NCBI GenBank assembly: GCA_036387415.1
Contig: DASVTU010000039.1
Span: 310,001 to 374,000, forward strand
Length of the DNA: 64,000 nucleotides
Source of the DNA: DASVTU01 sp036387415
Lineage (GTDB): Bacteria > Acidobacteriota > Blastocatellia > Pyrinomonadales > Pyrinomonadaceae
Direction: 5' to 3'
The notes beneath the pieces are model-generated. The model was not told the DNA's origin, searched no databases, and worked only from the letters and a program-made list of their open reading frames with translations. Position numbers and translations under genes: made by a program. Within the stretch, counting starts at the first letter, position 1, and each line of letters begins with the position of its first letter. This document shows, one piece after another, positions 24,307 through 32,855 of the stretch.

Positions 24307-25253
24307 GGATAGTTTTTCTCGTACCAATCAATCGTGCGGCGCAGGCCGTCTTCGAGCGAGGTGGCGGCGCGGAAGCCGAACTTTTCGGCGGCGCGTGTGG
24401 TGTCGAGTTGGCGACGTGGCTGTCCGTTGGGTTTGCTCGTTTGCCATCGAATCTCGCCTTCGAATCGCGTCAGGCGCACAATCGTCTCGACCAAATCTCG
24501 AATCACAACCTCGCGCCCGTTGCCTAGATTGACGGGCAGACTCTCGTCGTACAACGCCGCTGCGCGGATGATGCCTTCGGCGCAATCCTCCACGTAGAGA
24601 AACTCGCGCGACACTTCGCCCGAACCCCACGCTTCGATAAACGGCAGACCCGCGCGCCGCGCCGTGACGCACTTGCGAATCAAGGCGGGGATAACGTGCG
24701 AGGTTTCGAGGTCGAAATTATCGCCCGGCCCGTAGAGGTTCGAGGGCAGGAGAAAGATGCCGTTGAAGCCGTACTGCTCGCGGTAGGCTTGCGCTTGTGC
24801 GAGCATCATCTTTTTGGCGAGGCCGTAAGGCGCGTTGGTTTCTTCCGGGTAGCCGTTCCAGAGGTCGTCTTCCTTGAACGGGACGGGCGTAAACTTGGGA
24901 TACGCGCAGACCGTCCCCAGTGCGACGAACTTGCGGACGCCGCGCACGCGCGACTGTTCGATAAGCTGCGTCCCCATCATCAAATTTTCGTAGAGGAAGC
25001 GACCGGGATTCTTCTGGTTGTAGCCGATGCCGCCGACCACCGCCGCCAGATGAATCACCATCTCCGGCTCGTTCGTTTCGAGCATCCGCACCACGTCTGC
25101 GCCCTCGACGAGGTTATAATCACTGCTGCGCGGCACGGCGACTTCGACGCCCGGAATGTCTTTCAGACGCTCGACCACGTATCGACCGAGGAAGCCTGCG
25201 CCGCCCGTCACCGTCACGCGACGGTAAGGAAAGTCCTTGATGAATGTGTCCAT
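24300..25253 (-). CDS. fcl: GDP-L-fucose synthase
   Basis: The 317-residue enzyme would convert GDP-4-keto-6-deoxymannose to GDP-L-fucose with NADPH. TVTGGAGFLGRYVVERL is the dinucleotide site; ALGTVCAYPKFTPVPFKEDD, YGLAKKMM (the YxxxK catalytic pair) and LLPSNLYGPGDNFD are characteristic of the Fcl/WcaG family. Its partner enzyme gmd is 167 bases away on the other strand, so the shared region 25254-25420 should hold both promoters. Confidence 0.9.
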   Translation of the reverse strand: MDTFIKDFPYRRVTVTGGAGFLGRYVVERLKDIPGVEVAVPRSSDYNLVEGADVVRMLETNEPEMVIHLAAVVGGIGYNQKNPGRFLYENLMMGTQLIEQSRVRGVRKFVALGTVCAYPKFTPVPFKEDDLWNGYPEETNAPYGLAKKMMLAQAQAYREQYGFNGIFLLPSNLYGPGDNFDLETSHVIPALIRKCVTARRAGLPFIEAWGSGEVSREFLYVEDCAEGIIRAAALYDESLPVNLGNGREVVIRDLVETIVRLTRFEGEIRWQTSKPNGQPRRQLDTTRAAEKFGFRAATSLEDGLRRTIDWYEKNYPA

Positions 25254-25327
25254 TAAAAATTACCTTTGATTGTTCGCCGCTTGCGAAAAACGCCTGTCTT
25301 TGGTTATGGTATCAAAAATTCATGCTC

Positions 25328-25336
25328 TGCTAAAAT
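25328..25336 (+). promoter_or_regulatory. Candidate extended -10 for gmd
   Basis: TGCTAAAAT (TGC at 25328-25330, TAAAAT at 25331-25336) in the fcl-gmd divergent region. No good -35 is visible 17 bases upstream, which is acceptable with an extended -10. Confidence 0.4.
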
Positions 25337-25420
25337 CTTCCCTATCGAGCGGCGCGAAGGTTCGACAATAAACAAGGCTGCTCGTCTCGCAACCGACTAT
25401 CAAAAAGGAAATTTCCGAAC

Positions 25421-26467
25421 ATGGCAAAACGCGCATTAATCACCGGCATCACGGGTCAGGACGGCTCGTTTTTAACCGAACTATTACTGGAAAAGGGCTA
25501 CGAGGTTTTCGGCATCGTACGCCGCTCATCCTCCTTCAACACAGACCGCATCGACCATCTCTATCAAGACCCGCACGAACCCAACACGCGTCTGCGTATG
25601 TTCTACGGCGACTTAAACGATTCGAGTTCGCTCAACAACATTCTTCGTCAAACCGAACCCGACGAGATTTATAACCTCGGCGCGCAATCGCACGTCCGCG
25701 TCAGTTTCGACGTGCCGGAATATACGGGCGAAGTCACCGGACTCGGAACCGTGCGTATCCTTGAAGCGATTCGTGATGTCGGCATCAAACCGAAGTTTTA
25801 TCAAGCCTCGTCTTCGGAACTCTACGGCAAAGTGGTCGAGACGCCGCAGACCGAAAAGACACCCTTCTATCCGCGCTCGCCCTACGCCTGCGCCAAAGCC
25901 TACGCCTACTGGATTACCGTCAACTACCGCGAATCCTACGACATGTTTGCCTGCAACGGCATCCTCTTCAACCACGAATCCGAGCGTCGCGGCGAAACCT
26001 TCGTCTCACGCAAAATCACACGCGCCGCCACCCGCATCAAACTCGGCCTTCAAGAGAAACTCTATCTCGGCAACCTCGACGCACGCCGCGATTGGGGACA
26101 CGCCAAAGATTACGTCGAAGCGATGTGGCTGATGATGCAGGCCGAAGTGGCGGACGATTACGTCGTCGCCACGGGCGAGACGCATTCCGTCCGCGAGTTT
26201 CTCGATGAAGCGTTCGGTTATCTCGATTTGGACTGGAACCAGTACGTCGAAATTGACCCGCGCTATTTCCGCCCGACCGAAGTTGACCTCCTCCTCGGCG
26301 ATGCGACCAAAGCGCGCACCGTCCTCGGCTGGCAACCGAAGGTCGATTTCAAAACCCTTGTCAAACTCATGGTTGACCACGACATGATGCTCGCGCGCCG
26401 TGAACAACTCACTACCCAAAACGAAGGTAACCTCGCCACCACCGCAGCACGTTGGGGAGCCAACTAA
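25421..26467 (+). CDS. gmd: GDP-mannose 4,6-dehydratase (copy 1)
   Basis: The 348-residue enzyme makes GDP-4-keto-6-deoxymannose from GDP-mannose. The first residues ALITGITGQDGSFLTELLL are diagnostic for Gmd; SSSELYGKVVETPQTEKTPF, YPRSPYACAKAYAYWIT with the YxxxK pair, and NHESERRGETFVSRKI follow. A clear AAAGGAAA ribosome-binding region precedes the ATG. A second gmd lies at 43488; the two differ throughout, so this is not a recent duplication. Confidence 0.95.
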   Translation: MAKRALITGITGQDGSFLTELLLEKGYEVFGIVRRSSSFNTDRIDHLYQDPHEPNTRLRMFYGDLNDSSSLNNILRQTEPDEIYNLGAQSHVRVSFDVPEYTGEVTGLGTVRILEAIRDVGIKPKFYQASSSELYGKVVETPQTEKTPFYPRSPYACAKAYAYWITVNYRESYDMFACNGILFNHESERRGETFVSRKITRAATRIKLGLQEKLYLGNLDARRDWGHAKDYVEAMWLMMQAEVADDYVVATGETHSVREFLDEAFGYLDLDWNQYVEIDPRYFRPTEVDLLLGDATKARTVLGWQPKVDFKTLVKLMVDHDMMLARREQLTTQNEGNLATTAARWGAN

Positions 26468-26468
26468 G

Positions 26469-26646
26469 AAATTGCGGATTGGGGATTGCGGAATGCGGAT
26501 CGGAAGACAAGTTGTTTTCCAATCCGCATTTCTCATTCCGCATTCCGTGTTATGTCAACGTGCGTTCCTGAATCCGTGTTTTGTCAACACGTACTCGGCA
26601 TTTCGTGTTCCGTTAATCCGCATTCTGCAATCCGAATTCCGCAATC
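26469..26646. repeat. Class F inverted tandem-unit element (F1), extended
   Basis: The left arm (from 26471) has ATTGCGGATTGGGGATTGCG units and the right arm (26518-26548) has AATCCGCATT and CATTCCG units. Further right-arm-like units run on to 26646, including two imperfect copies of TCCGTGTT-TGTCAAC (about 26543-26559 and 26572-26588). Core: AGACAAGTTGTTTTCCAATCC. Confidence 0.8.
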
Positions 26647-27743
26647 TTGTTGACGACGTATTGCTGTTGTTCCATCGTCAATTCGGGATAGATGGGGAGC
26701 GCGAGGGTTTCGTGCGCGGCGCGTTCGGCGTGGAGCAGTTGGCCTTCGCTGTAGTCGAGATAGCGAAAGCACTCCTGCAAGTGGAGCGGGACGGGATAGT
26801 AAACTTCCGTGCCGATTTGCTCCTTACGCAAGTGTTCTCTGAGCGCATCGCGCCGACCATCTGCGACGCGAATCACGAATTGGTTATAGATGTGGCGCGC
26901 GTCGTCCCTCACGAACGGCAACCCGACTTCCTCCGTTAATCCCGCATCGGTAAACATCTGACGGTAACGCGCGGCATTCGCGGCACGCGCCGCCGACCAC
27001 TCATCAAGATGCGGAAGTTTGACTCGCAAGACCGCCGCTTGCAGCGTATCGAGGCGGCTGTTGAAGCCGACGAGTTCGTGGTGATACTTGGTCTTCTCGC
27101 CATGCACGCGCAAACTTCGGAGACGCGCAGCCAACTCGTCGTCGTTGGTCGTGAGCATCCCGCCGTCGCCCGCGCCGCCCAGATTTTTCGTCGGATAAAA
27201 ACTGAAACAACCAATCGCGCCCATCGAACCCGCACGCCGTGCGCCGTCTTCCGCGCCAATGGCCTGCGCCGCATCTTCGATGATGGGGAGATTGTGTCGC
27301 GCGGCAATCTCAAGGAGCGCGTCCATCGTGGCGCATTGACCGTAGAGATGCACGGGCATGATGGCGCGTGTGTGTTCGTTGATAGCATCTTCAACGAGCG
27401 ACGCGTCGATGTTGTAGGTCTGCGGGTCGATGTCCACGAAGCGCGGACGCGCGCCGAGACGCGCAATCGAACCGGCGGTGGCGAAGAAACTGTAGGGCGT
27501 CGTGATGATTTCGTCGCCCGCGCCGACGCCGAGAGCCGTCAGCGCAAGCAAGAGCGCGTCGGAACCGGAAGCGCAACCAATGGCGTGTTTGGCCTGCGAA
27601 TAGGCCGCCACTTCTTCTTCAAGTGCGCGCACGTCCGCGCCGAGGATAAACGCTTGCGATTCCATCACGCGTTCGACGGCGGCGCGCAGTTCATCGCGGA
27701 GCGCAGCATGTTGCGCGTGAAGGTCGAGCAGGGGCACTTTCAT
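26613..27743 (-). CDS. DegT/DnrJ/EryC1-type sugar aminotransferase
   Basis: A PLP enzyme that adds an amino group to a keto-sugar nucleotide; 376 residues from the ATG at 27743. MKVPLLDLHAQHAALRDEL is a typical start; SGSDALLLAL and DAAQAIGAE mark the cofactor site, and FSFYPTKNLGGAGDGGML contains the Schiff-base lysine. This version of the lysine motif is common in enzymes making 3-amino sugars (WbpE, QdtB, FdtB types), but substrate is not decidable. A GTG at 27794 with GGGAGAA seven bases before it is a competing start (18 more residues). Confidence 0.9.
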   Translation of the reverse strand: MKVPLLDLHAQHAALRDELRAAVERVMESQAFILGADVRALEEEVAAYSQAKHAIGCASGSDALLLALTALGVGAGDEIITTPYSFFATAGSIARLGARPRFVDIDPQTYNIDASLVEDAINEHTRAIMPVHLYGQCATMDALLEIAARHNLPIIEDAAQAIGAEDGARRAGSMGAIGCFSFYPTKNLGGAGDGGMLTTNDDELAARLRSLRVHGEKTKYHHELVGFNSRLDTLQAAVLRVKLPHLDEWSAARAANAARYRQMFTDAGLTEEVGLPFVRDDARHIYNQFVIRVADGRRDALREHLRKEQIGTEVYYPVPLHLQECFRYLDYSEGQLLHAERAAHETLALPIYPELTMEQQQYVVNKIAEFGLQNAD

Positions 27744-27835
27744 CCGCGTCGCGCTCTCGTTCGTCGTCTGGACACTAGCGTGGCTATCGGTCACCAACGT
27801 CTTCTCCCAATTTTGTGAATCGCGCGGCCACAATG

Positions 27836-27877
27836 AAAACGCGGAACGATGAAAGAATCCGGGTCATCGTTCCGCGT
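27836..27877 (-). terminator. Rho-independent terminator after the Wzc-like gene
   Basis: A perfect 14-bp stem (27839-27852 with 27864-27877, ACGCGGAACGATGA and complement) and an 11-base loop; on the minus strand the stem is followed by TTTTCATT. It would end or attenuate transcription from the Wzc-like gene before the aminotransferase gene. Confidence 0.75.
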
Positions 27878-27956
27878 CGTTGATGCTTCACGTTTCGAGG
27901 GTGGCGACGCGCTCATCGCGTTTGTCACGGTCGCCAGCCTTTGCAGCAGAAGCGGT

Positions 27957-30356
27957 TTAAGTCGTCCGGCCTCCGGCGCCCGTCGTCGCCGCATCTTCGG
28001 GCGCTTCTTCGTAGTCCTCGTTCGAGTAGTAGGTCGAGGAGTAGTAGCCGGAATAGTAGTAGTCAGGCGAATCGAGTTTGACGTTGTTAAGGACGACGCC
28101 GAAGATATTTGCGCCCACGTCAACCAACTGTTGCTTAGCACGACGCACGACCGCGCGCGAACTGCGCCCGCCGTGCACGACAAGCATCACTCCATCGACG
28201 AGCGTCGAGAGAATCGAAGCGTCGGTGAACGAGATGGCGGGCGGCGAGTCAATGACGATGTGCGTGAAACGCTCCGAGAGCGAATTCAGCAGGCGACGCA
28301 TCTCGTTCGAGCCGAGAAGTTCGGCGGGGTTCGGCGGCACAGGCCCCGACGTGAGAAGTTTCAGGTTCGGAAGTTTTTCGTATGACTGCATCAGCGAGTC
28401 GTAGTCCTTCTCGCCGGAGAGGCAGTTGGTCAGGCCGCGCGCGTTCGAGACACCGAAGTTGGCATGGACGCGCGGACGCCGCAAGTCGCAGTCGATGATT
28501 AAAACTTCCGCGCCCGTCTGCGCGAGCATGATGGCGGTGTTGATGGCCGTCGTGGTCTTGCCCTCGGACGGCTGGCTCGACGTGACCAGAATCGTCTTCG
28601 GCGGCTGTCCGGCGGACGACAGCAGCAACGACGTACGCAAGTGCCTGTAAGCCTCTGCGATGGGCGAGCGCACGTCGGACATCAAGGCGAGCGCGGTGCT
28701 CTCGCTGGCAGGCGTCGGCGCGCGACCCCGCAGGCGCGGGCGTTCCGAGCGATTCGACGGAATCAAGGCGAGCGCGGGCAGATGTATGTAGCGGTCAACG
28801 TCATCGACGGTCTTGAGCGTATCGTCGAGATAGTCGAGCAGGAAGGCGAGACCGATTCCAGCGCCGATGGATAAGAGAAACGCGAGGATAATCGTCCGCA
28901 CGCGCGGCGGCCCGACAGGCGCGCGCGGTAGGCGGCTGTAGGTCGTCACGCTGACGTTGTTAACGCGGTCGGTTCCGGCGTTTTCGAGTTCGCGTTGGCG
29001 TTGACGCAGAGTGTTGAACTCCTGCTTGTTGGTCTCCAACTCCTCGTTGAGACGCTTCATCTCCATCTGCGCCAACCCTTGCGCGCCCGTCGCGCCGTAT
29101 TGCCGCGTATAGTCGCCGCGCAGGCTCGTCTCTCTGGCGAGCGCCGCTTCGTAACGCTTCTTCATCGCGGCGACCACTTCCTTCGGCGCTTTCGACAGAG
29201 ACTCTTCGAGCGCCGTAATCTTTTCATCGACCTGTTTGACGGCAGGCCACTCCGGCGTGTAGGTAACGAGCAGTTCGGCGCGTTTCTGTTTCAACTCATC
29301 GAGTTGTTTACGAAGCGACTGGATGCGCGCGTTGTCCTGCACTTCGGGGATATCGTTCGGGTCGGCGGCGCTGTTGGCGGCTCTGTAGAGTGATTCGAGA
29401 TTCTTGCGCGTGTTCTGCGCGTCGAGATAATTCTTGCTGTAGGCGGCGAGTTGTTCGGCGGGGAGATTGCCGCCGGGCGCGGTGGTCAAACGTTCGCGGC
29501 GTGCCAACTGGTAGCTCTGGTCGTCGAGTTGGCGGATGGTCTTCTGTAGTTCCGCGATTCTCTCGCCGAGCAGACGGTTGGCCTTTTCGCTGCTGTTGGT
29601 ATCGCGCTCCATGTTGTTCTGGACGAAGGTGCTCGCTAGCGTATCGACGATTTTCTGCGCCATTTCGGGGTTAGTATGCCGATAACGGAGCGAGACGAGA
29701 TTGGTGCCAACCACCGGCTCGACCGTCAGATTGGCGGCCAGCGTGTCTTCGTAAGGTTCGAGGCGTTCCAGTTCCTGCGGCGTCAACTGCTTGTCCATCA
29801 CCTCTTCTTCGCTGACGACGGGTAGAGATTCACCGTCGCGGTCTTGATTCTCCGCGCCGGATGTTGACGGCTGCTTTTTGCCGGAGAGGATGCGCCGGAT
29901 AGACGAAACGAAACCCGCCTGCGCCTGTCCACCGAGGAAGCCGGGATTGTTTTGTAAATCGAGTTTGCGGATAACCTGACGCGCGAGCGCGGGATTCTCA
30001 AGGAGTCGAAGCTGCGTCGGCCAGTAGGCGGGGTCGTTTGTGCGTCCGGTGTTGATGACGATTTGGTCTTTCGAGGTCTTGAGAACGCTCTCGCGCTTCG
30101 GCTCGATTTGAATCGTCGTCTGCGCTTCGTAGACCGACGGCAGGCGATACATCTGAATCGTGACGAGCGAAGTGACGACGAAGACGAGACTCAGAATCAG
30201 CCACTTGCGCTTCAACACGACGTTGAGGTAATCGCGTAGGTGCGTCGGCTCGGTGTGCGACACACCGTAGGATTTGGGCTGCGCCAAATCACTGAGAGGG
30301 CGGTCGAGACCGCGTTCCAGAGGAGGCAACGGAAGCAAACGATTATCTTGTGACAT
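27957..30356 (-). CDS. Wzc/CapB-type polysaccharide co-polymerase with tyrosine autokinase domain
   Basis: The 799-residue inner-membrane protein has an N-terminal Wzz region with a membrane segment at about 50-72 (KWLILSLVFVVTSLVTIQMY), a periplasmic coiled-coil part (about 75-500) and a second membrane segment near 515-535. The cytoplasmic BY-kinase follows: Walker A SSQPSEGKTTTAINTA, A' VLIIDCDLRRPR and B HIVIDSPPAIS. The C-terminal cluster DYYYSGYYSSTYYS supplies autophosphorylation tyrosines. Such proteins control chain length of Wzx/Wzy-dependent polysaccharides, yet the exporter in this window is of the ABC type. A hairpin terminator follows the gene. Confidence 0.93.
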   Translation of the reverse strand: MSQDNRLLPLPPLERGLDRPLSDLAQPKSYGVSHTEPTHLRDYLNVVLKRKWLILSLVFVVTSLVTIQMYRLPSVYEAQTTIQIEPKRESVLKTSKDQIVINTGRTNDPAYWPTQLRLLENPALARQVIRKLDLQNNPGFLGGQAQAGFVSSIRRILSGKKQPSTSGAENQDRDGESLPVVSEEEVMDKQLTPQELERLEPYEDTLAANLTVEPVVGTNLVSLRYRHTNPEMAQKIVDTLASTFVQNNMERDTNSSEKANRLLGERIAELQKTIRQLDDQSYQLARRERLTTAPGGNLPAEQLAAYSKNYLDAQNTRKNLESLYRAANSAADPNDIPEVQDNARIQSLRKQLDELKQKRAELLVTYTPEWPAVKQVDEKITALEESLSKAPKEVVAAMKKRYEAALARETSLRGDYTRQYGATGAQGLAQMEMKRLNEELETNKQEFNTLRQRQRELENAGTDRVNNVSVTTYSRLPRAPVGPPRVRTIILAFLLSIGAGIGLAFLLDYLDDTLKTVDDVDRYIHLPALALIPSNRSERPRLRGRAPTPASESTALALMSDVRSPIAEAYRHLRTSLLLSSAGQPPKTILVTSSQPSEGKTTTAINTAIMLAQTGAEVLIIDCDLRRPRVHANFGVSNARGLTNCLSGEKDYDSLMQSYEKLPNLKLLTSGPVPPNPAELLGSNEMRRLLNSLSERFTHIVIDSPPAISFTDASILSTLVDGVMLVVHGGRSSRAVVRRAKQQLVDVGANIFGVVLNNVKLDSPDYYYSGYYSSTYYSNEDYEEAPEDAATTGAGGRTT

Positions 30357-30451
30357 ATTGATTTAAAACCTTCGTTAGAACAAAAAAGCAGGCGACGAGC
30401 ACCGCCGGAAACATTGCATAATATACAGATACGAGCCGCGAGGCAAACCAT

Positions 30452-30540
30452 CGGAATGCGGATTTGGGATTTCGGATTGCGGATTGGAAATCAGCTTGTC
30501 TTTGTAATCCGCATTCCGCAATCTGAAATCCGCAATTCTC
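30452..30540. repeat. Class F inverted tandem-unit element (F2)
   Basis: The left arm (30452-30487) has CGGAATGCGGATTTGGGATT and the right arm (30506-30540) has AATCCGCATTCCGCAATCTG. Core: AATCAGCTTGTCTTTGTAATC, similar to F1 and F3. It runs up to the stop codon of rmlD. Confidence 0.85.
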
Positions 30541-31390
30541 AAGGGGTTGTCATGGCGACGAATCTCGCGAGCGACTGTTGCCAGTCGGGGAGCGGCGGCA
30601 ACCCGACGGCTTCCGACAAGAGACAGCGCAGACGCGAATTGCGCGGACGCGGCGCGGGTCGTTCCAAAGCATCCATGCTGACTTCTTCAATCGCCGACGC
30701 GTCCCCGCCGCCGAGCGCCAGCGCCGCACGCGCGAATTCGCTAAAACTCGCGCCCTCGCCGCTGTTCACTACATGATAGACGCCCGGCAGGTCGAATTCC
30801 GACAGACGACGCAGACGCGCCGCGAGGTCTAGGGCAAACGTCGGCGTGCCGTAGGCGTCGTGAATAGCCTTGAGACGCGCGCCCGTGCGCGCCAGTTCGC
30901 CGATGCGACTCAAAAAATTTCGCCCGCCGACGCCGAAAATCCAACCCGTCCGCACCACAATCGTCCGCGCCGACGCCGCCTGCGCCCGCCGCTCGCCCTC
31001 CAACTTGGCGATGCCATAGACGCTTTCGGGGCGCGGGTCGTCGCGCTGCGTGTAGAAGCCTTGCTTGGTGCCGTCGAAGACGTAATCGGTCGAGATGGTG
31101 ACGAGCGACGCGCCCGCCAGACGCGCCGCGACGGCCAGATTTTCTGGGCCGAGCGCGTTGGCTTCGTGAGCGCGCGCGGGGTCGCGTTGGCAACCGTCCA
31201 CGTCCGTCCAGGCCGCGCAGTTAATCACCGTTTCGGGTCGCTCCTCGTCAAACGTCCGTTTGACCGCCGACGCATCCGCGATGTCGAGACGTTCGCGGTC
31301 GAAGGCGAGCACCTCGTCGCCCTGCTCCGTGCAGTATGCGACGACGGCGCGACCCACCATGCCGCCCGCTCCCGTCACTATGACTCTCAA
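30539..31390 (-). CDS. rmlD: dTDP-4-dehydrorhamnose reductase
   Basis: The 283-residue enzyme carries out the last step to dTDP-L-rhamnose. VIVTGAGGMVGRAV is the NADPH loop; INCAAWTDVDGCQRDPARAH, STDYVFDG and YGIAKLEGE (YxxxK) are diagnostic. The long open frame to 31744 is a shadow of rmlB. The start is a TTG at 31390 overlapping the rmlB stop in TTGA, with GGAGG ten bases upstream, so the pair is translationally coupled. Confidence 0.93.
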   Translation of the reverse strand: MRVIVTGAGGMVGRAVVAYCTEQGDEVLAFDRERLDIADASAVKRTFDEERPETVINCAAWTDVDGCQRDPARAHEANALGPENLAVAARLAGASLVTISTDYVFDGTKQGFYTQRDDPRPESVYGIAKLEGERRAQAASARTIVVRTGWIFGVGGRNFLSRIGELARTGARLKAIHDAYGTPTFALDLAARLRRLSEFDLPGVYHVVNSGEGASFSEFARAALALGGGDASAIEEVSMDALERPAPRPRNSRLRCLLSEAVGLPPLPDWQQSLARFVAMTTP

Positions 31391-32412
31391 CTTGCGCCGA
31401 CCTCCGTCCCATACTGCCGCGCGTAAAACTCTCGATACTCGCCGCTTCGCGCACGCGCAATCCACTCGCCGTTTTCGCTGTACCACTTGATAGTCTTCTG
31501 CAAGCCGCTCTCCCACGTCTCCTGCGGACGCCAGCCGAGTTCGCGTTCGACGAGCGACGGGTCGAGCGCGTAGCGACGGTCGTGGCCGAGACGGTCTTTG
31601 ACGTGGCGGATGAGCGTGTGCGGTTTGCCCAAGGCGTCGAGGATTGCTTTGGCAACTTCGATGTTGCGCCGTTCGTTGCGTGCACCGATGTTGTAGATGC
31701 CGCCCGCCGTACCCTTCTGATAGACGAGCAGGATGGCGCGGCAATGGTCATCGACGTAAATCCAATCGCGCGTGTAACGCCCGTCGCCGTAGAGCGGGAT
31801 AGGTTCGTCGTTGAGCGCGTTGGAGAGGACGAGTGGAATAAATTTTTCGGGAAACTGGCGCGGCCCGTAGTTGTTGCCGCAACGCGTCATGACCGTATCG
31901 AGGCCAAAGGTGTGATGCGCGGCGCGCACGAAATGTTCGGCGGCGGCTTTGGAGGCGGCGTAGGGGCTGTTAGGAGCGTAGGGGCTGTCTTCAGTGAAGA
32001 AGGCGTTGTCGTCGTCTGCGAGACTGCCCATCACTTCGTCGGTCGAGATGTGCACGAAGCGACGCACATGGCGTTCGCGTGCTGCGTCCAGTAGAACCTG
32101 TGTGCCGATGATATTGGTGCGGAGGAATTCGCCCGCCGAAGCGATGCTCCTGTCAACGTGCGACTCGGCGGCAAAGTTGAAAATGGCGTCGGTGCCCTCA
32201 TCGAGCGCGGCGAGGACGGCTTCGCGGTCGGTGATGTCGCCGCGCACGAAGCGGTGGCGCGTCTCGTCGAGACCGCGTAGGTTGTCGAGATTTCCGGCGT
32301 AGGTCAAAGCGTCGAAATTGACGATTTCGCACGCAGGGATTTCGTCGAGCAGGAGTCGAATAAAAGCGGAGCCGATAAAGCCTGCCCCGCCGGTCACGAA
32401 AAGTTTGTGCAT
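31387..32412 (-). CDS. rmlB: dTDP-glucose 4,6-dehydratase
   Basis: The 341-residue enzyme converts dTDP-glucose to dTDP-4-keto-6-deoxyglucose. Motifs: FVTGGAGFIGSAFIR, FAAESHVDRSI, HISTDEVMGSL (Thr-Asp-Glu triad), YAASKAAAEHFVRA with the YxxxK pair, and RCGNNYGPRQFPEKFIPL. First gene of the rmlBD operon, with a near-consensus promoter at 32537-32566. rmlA is 20 kb away and the canonical rmlC at 42686. Confidence 0.95.
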   Translation of the reverse strand: MHKLFVTGGAGFIGSAFIRLLLDEIPACEIVNFDALTYAGNLDNLRGLDETRHRFVRGDITDREAVLAALDEGTDAIFNFAAESHVDRSIASAGEFLRTNIIGTQVLLDAARERHVRRFVHISTDEVMGSLADDDNAFFTEDSPYAPNSPYAASKAAAEHFVRAAHHTFGLDTVMTRCGNNYGPRQFPEKFIPLVLSNALNDEPIPLYGDGRYTRDWIYVDDHCRAILLVYQKGTAGGIYNIGARNERRNIEVAKAILDALGKPHTLIRHVKDRLGHDRRYALDPSLVERELGWRPQETWESGLQKTIKWYSENGEWIARARSGEYREFYARQYGTEVGAS

Positions 32413-32536
32413 GAATTTTTCAGGAAAGTCAGTGATTTTGATTTTATTTCAGGCTTCTCGGCGCTTCAAAACCGGAATTAACCGGAGAGAAAGAGAGTCA
32501 TACAGCTGCCGGCATGTGCGTCAAATGAAGCGTTGG

Positions 32537-32566
32537 AGTATAGGAAGGCGCCTCAGGGAGTGTCAA
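32537..32566 (-). promoter_or_regulatory. Near-consensus promoter of rmlBD
   Basis: On the minus strand TTGACA (32566-32561), 18 bases, TATACT (32542-32537). One of the best matches to a sigma70 promoter in the window; leader about 115 bases. Confidence 0.75.
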
Positions 32567-32643
32567 GAAACGGGATTTGCCCGAAATTCTGGCGGCGGGG
32601 AATGGAAATTTCGCGTGGTTGATAAAAAATGTGCAACAAGACA

Positions 32644-32672
32644 TTGACAAGCGGACAAATTTGACATAAAAA
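32644..32672 (+). promoter_or_regulatory. Promoter of the beta-helix protein gene
   Basis: TTGACA (32644-32649), 17 bases, TAAAAA (32667-32672). The start of transcription would be near 32679, at the beginning of a strongly structured leader. It is divergent from the rmlBD promoter. Confidence 0.55.
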
Positions 32673-32674
32673 GC

Positions 32675-32850
32675 AGCCTCTCTTTTATCTGGAAAGAGGC
32701 GAGTGAGGCATACGATGCCTTCTCGAACTGTCCGGTAAGGACTAGGCCGCAGTTTTCCCTCGCTACAGACAGCCGCGACGAAGCTTCGTAACCGAACGTC
32801 GCCCCACATGACAACCTTACTTTTAGTAAGTCCCTACTTCTTAAGGAGAT
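32675..32850 (+). promoter_or_regulatory. Structured 5' leader, candidate cis-regulatory RNA
   Basis: A three-way junction can be drawn: closing stem GCGAG/CTCGC (32699-32703 with 32759-32763), arm GAGGCAT/ATGCCTT (32705-32711 with 32715-32721) and arm AACTG/CAGTT (32726-32730 with 32750-32754), the latter containing GTCC/GGAC. An alternative stem, GCCTCTCTTT with AAAGAGGC (32676-32700), competes with the closing stem. A 12-base palindrome ACGAAGCTTCGT (32778-32789) and a small hairpin CTTAC/GTAAG (32816-32830) follow, the latter 12 bases before AAGGAG. I do not recognise a known riboswitch class. Confidence 0.45.
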
Positions 32851-32855
32851 TCCCA

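Noticed and set aside
31391..31744. N-terminal 118-codon extension of rmlD
   Set aside because: It overlaps rmlB in another frame and has shadow composition. The TTGA overlap with GGAGG upstream marks the true start.
32675..32850. c-di-GMP-I (GEMM) riboswitch
   Set aside because: A three-way junction can be drawn, but the conserved GEMM sequence elements and the GNRA tetraloop with its receptor are absent.
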